A stretch of DNA of 64,000 nt from Cordylochernes scorpioides (Eukaryota; Arthropoda; Arachnida; Pseudoscorpiones; Chernetidae), in NCBI GenBank assembly GCA_030710605.1, contig CP092870.1, positions 20,002,684 to 20,066,683 of the forward strand. Direction: 5' to 3'. The notes below the pieces were generated by a model. That model searched no databases. It was not told where the DNA came from and worked only from the letters and a program-made list of their open reading frames with translations. Shown one piece after another: positions 62,516 through 64,000 of the stretch. The position numbers and the translations under genes are program-made. Positions within the stretch are counted from its first letter, which is position 1. Each line of letters starts with the position of its first letter.

Positions 62516-64000
62516 GTAAGGTGTTATGGGATAAATAAATATAAACACCTCAATTTAAAATTATAGGTGAATCATTCGAACAAAAGAATGCAAAACAACA
62601 CTGGATATTATTTTTAAGTTGTTTGCTAAATATGATCAATAAGATATCAATAGATAAACGGAAAATGTTACTTTAATAATACATCATCAGTGTACAGACT
62701 TTTTAAATTAATAGTTCTGTTCCTGTTGCAAAGTAAAACGTTATATTGTAAGGATGACTTATAGGTATACATTATATTCGATTAACTAGTGAAAGAGTTC
62801 TGAATGTGAATATTTCATTATATGCAGCACTAATAAGGGTAGTAAACAAAAGTAAAACCCTCCCCCAGCGGGAAGAGTTCACCACTGATGAGCCAGGCCC
62901 TCCTAATGATTTTTCCATTGCCGTAAGGGCAGTAGAAATTGTTTAATTTTTAAAATAATCATGCGCGTTTATAATATTTTCGAATTTTCATAATAGATGG
63001 CGCGCTAATGCATCATAAAAAAAAATAATAAATGTAATCGACCAGTCGACACAAAAAAATACTTTCTTATTAGGTTTCTTAGTTTTACCTAAATTTACTT
63101 TCGTATTCATGCTAAGAGCAGGATGTGGATGCATTTCACAGGATTTTACTTTAATAAAACTCACTTTGATATTTTGGCTATAAATTTCGATGATTAACAA
63201 TAATAATTTTGATCCACACACGCTTGTCTCATATCTGGAAGATCACTTTTGAAAAAGAAAAGAGCTTTACTTAAAGTATGATAAGCATCTTTGAAAACAA
63301 TGAGAACGTATTTTCCTTCTTGAGAAGTTGCGCGAGGTTTGTTTCGCTCTATAAAGCCTAGATTAGTCCGAATTCTGACAGATTCTAAATCTTCCCTCAC
63401 ATTCCAGTGATTTGAAGTATCGAAAATCATTTACAGAGAGAGAAAGAGAACCAAAGAATATTTGATTTCAGAACTGAGACTTGTGACCAAACAATTTATT
63501 GCGCAGCAAATACAAGGTTTTCCCAAAAGTTGGTAAACACTTGAAAAAAATTGAAATACCATATTATTCGCCGTTATGTTTAATGTCTTTGTATTATCTA
63601 TGAAATAATTGTATTATGTGAATTATTATGTATTCGCCGCAATAATATTATTCGCCAAGTAATAAGAAAAACAACGTTTTAATAAAAACATTAACTTTTG
63701 GGACAACCTTTTATTACTAAGGGAATTCAAAACGCTAAGAAAAGAGATAATCGCTTTTAACCTGTGATATGTGCAAAATCTTAATAATGGACGACACAAA
63801 CCTCATTATACTTCCATCTGGTACAAAAAAAAAATACTTTCCACTAAACAATGAAATCGCACCAGTGCGGCAACTCACAGGTTTACAAACATCTTACAAC
63901 AGTCATGTCAGGTAATTTCTGTCAATTAGGGTACATATTTTTTATTCCTATCATATCTTTCATTGGTTATCATTTTATAATGTAAAGATATACATATGTA
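62516..64000 (+). other. Start of intron 2 of gene B
   Basis: No cathepsin exon is present to the end of the window. It contains the dispersed motif GATGGCGCGCTAATGCATCAT near 62997, a small MITE candidate (63513-63711) and an antisense open frame at 63194-63430 that I do not recognise and do not call as a gene. Confidence 0.5.
63513..63711. repeat. Candidate small MITE
   Basis: Ends CAAGGTTTTCCCAAAAGTT and AACTTTTGGGACAACCTT are imperfect inverted repeats with TA next to each. About 200 bp, AT-rich, no coding. Confidence 0.5.

Noticed and set aside
63194..63430. 78-aa minus-strand frame as a gene in gene B intron 2
   Set aside because: No recognised motif and no supporting signals; too short to separate from chance.

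Overview
AT-rich, intron-containing, transposon-dense animal DNA. The only clear host genes are two tandem, same-strand paralogs of a secreted cathepsin L-type cysteine protease. Mariner/Tc1 elements, Penelope-like elements, Helitrons with GC-rich hairpin ends and a DUF4817-type transposase point to an arthropod; the digestive-type cathepsin L and the transposon mix would suit a chelicerate such as a spider. That placement is inference, not proof.

Layout. 1-15.4 kb: decayed mobile DNA: a pseudogene of a dispersed repeat protein family (449-1544), a Tc1/mariner relic (3109-4463), a Penelope-like inverted-repeat element split by a mariner (4882-7444, mariner 5171-6491), a foldback and a second pseudogene of the first family (8519-10180), a 5'-truncated LINE with a perfect 16-bp target duplication (11857-12165), and a candidate solo LTR (14551-14994). 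15.4-20.8 kb: complete cathepsin L gene A with promoter, tiny non-coding exon 1 and five coding exons (330 aa). 21.3-28.5 kb: a DNA transposon with 417-bp terminal inverted repeats, interrupted by a LINE with a 12-bp target duplication. 29.5-36 kb: Helitron helicase remnant, then a Gypsy element with 98.7% identical LTRs. 36.9-39.4 kb: nested Helitrons carrying a 32-bp minisatellite and an intact-looking tRNA-Gly(GCC). 41.5-43 kb: a second Penelope-like element. 45-52 kb: small Helitrons and a decayed Copia element. 53-60 kb: mariner, hAT-like and LINE fragments. 60.07-64 kb: 5' part of cathepsin L gene B (promoter, exon 1, first coding exon), with an internally deleted mariner in intron 1; the rest lies past the window.

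The two cathepsin genes share a TATA promoter preceded by four conserved GATA motifs. A 108-bp core promoter/exon 1 block is identical and the first coding exon differs at 1 of 99 bases, although introns between and around them have diverged strongly. GATA motifs in front of a secreted protease fit gut expression. Every other coding-like segment seen is a transposon gene, nearly all broken.
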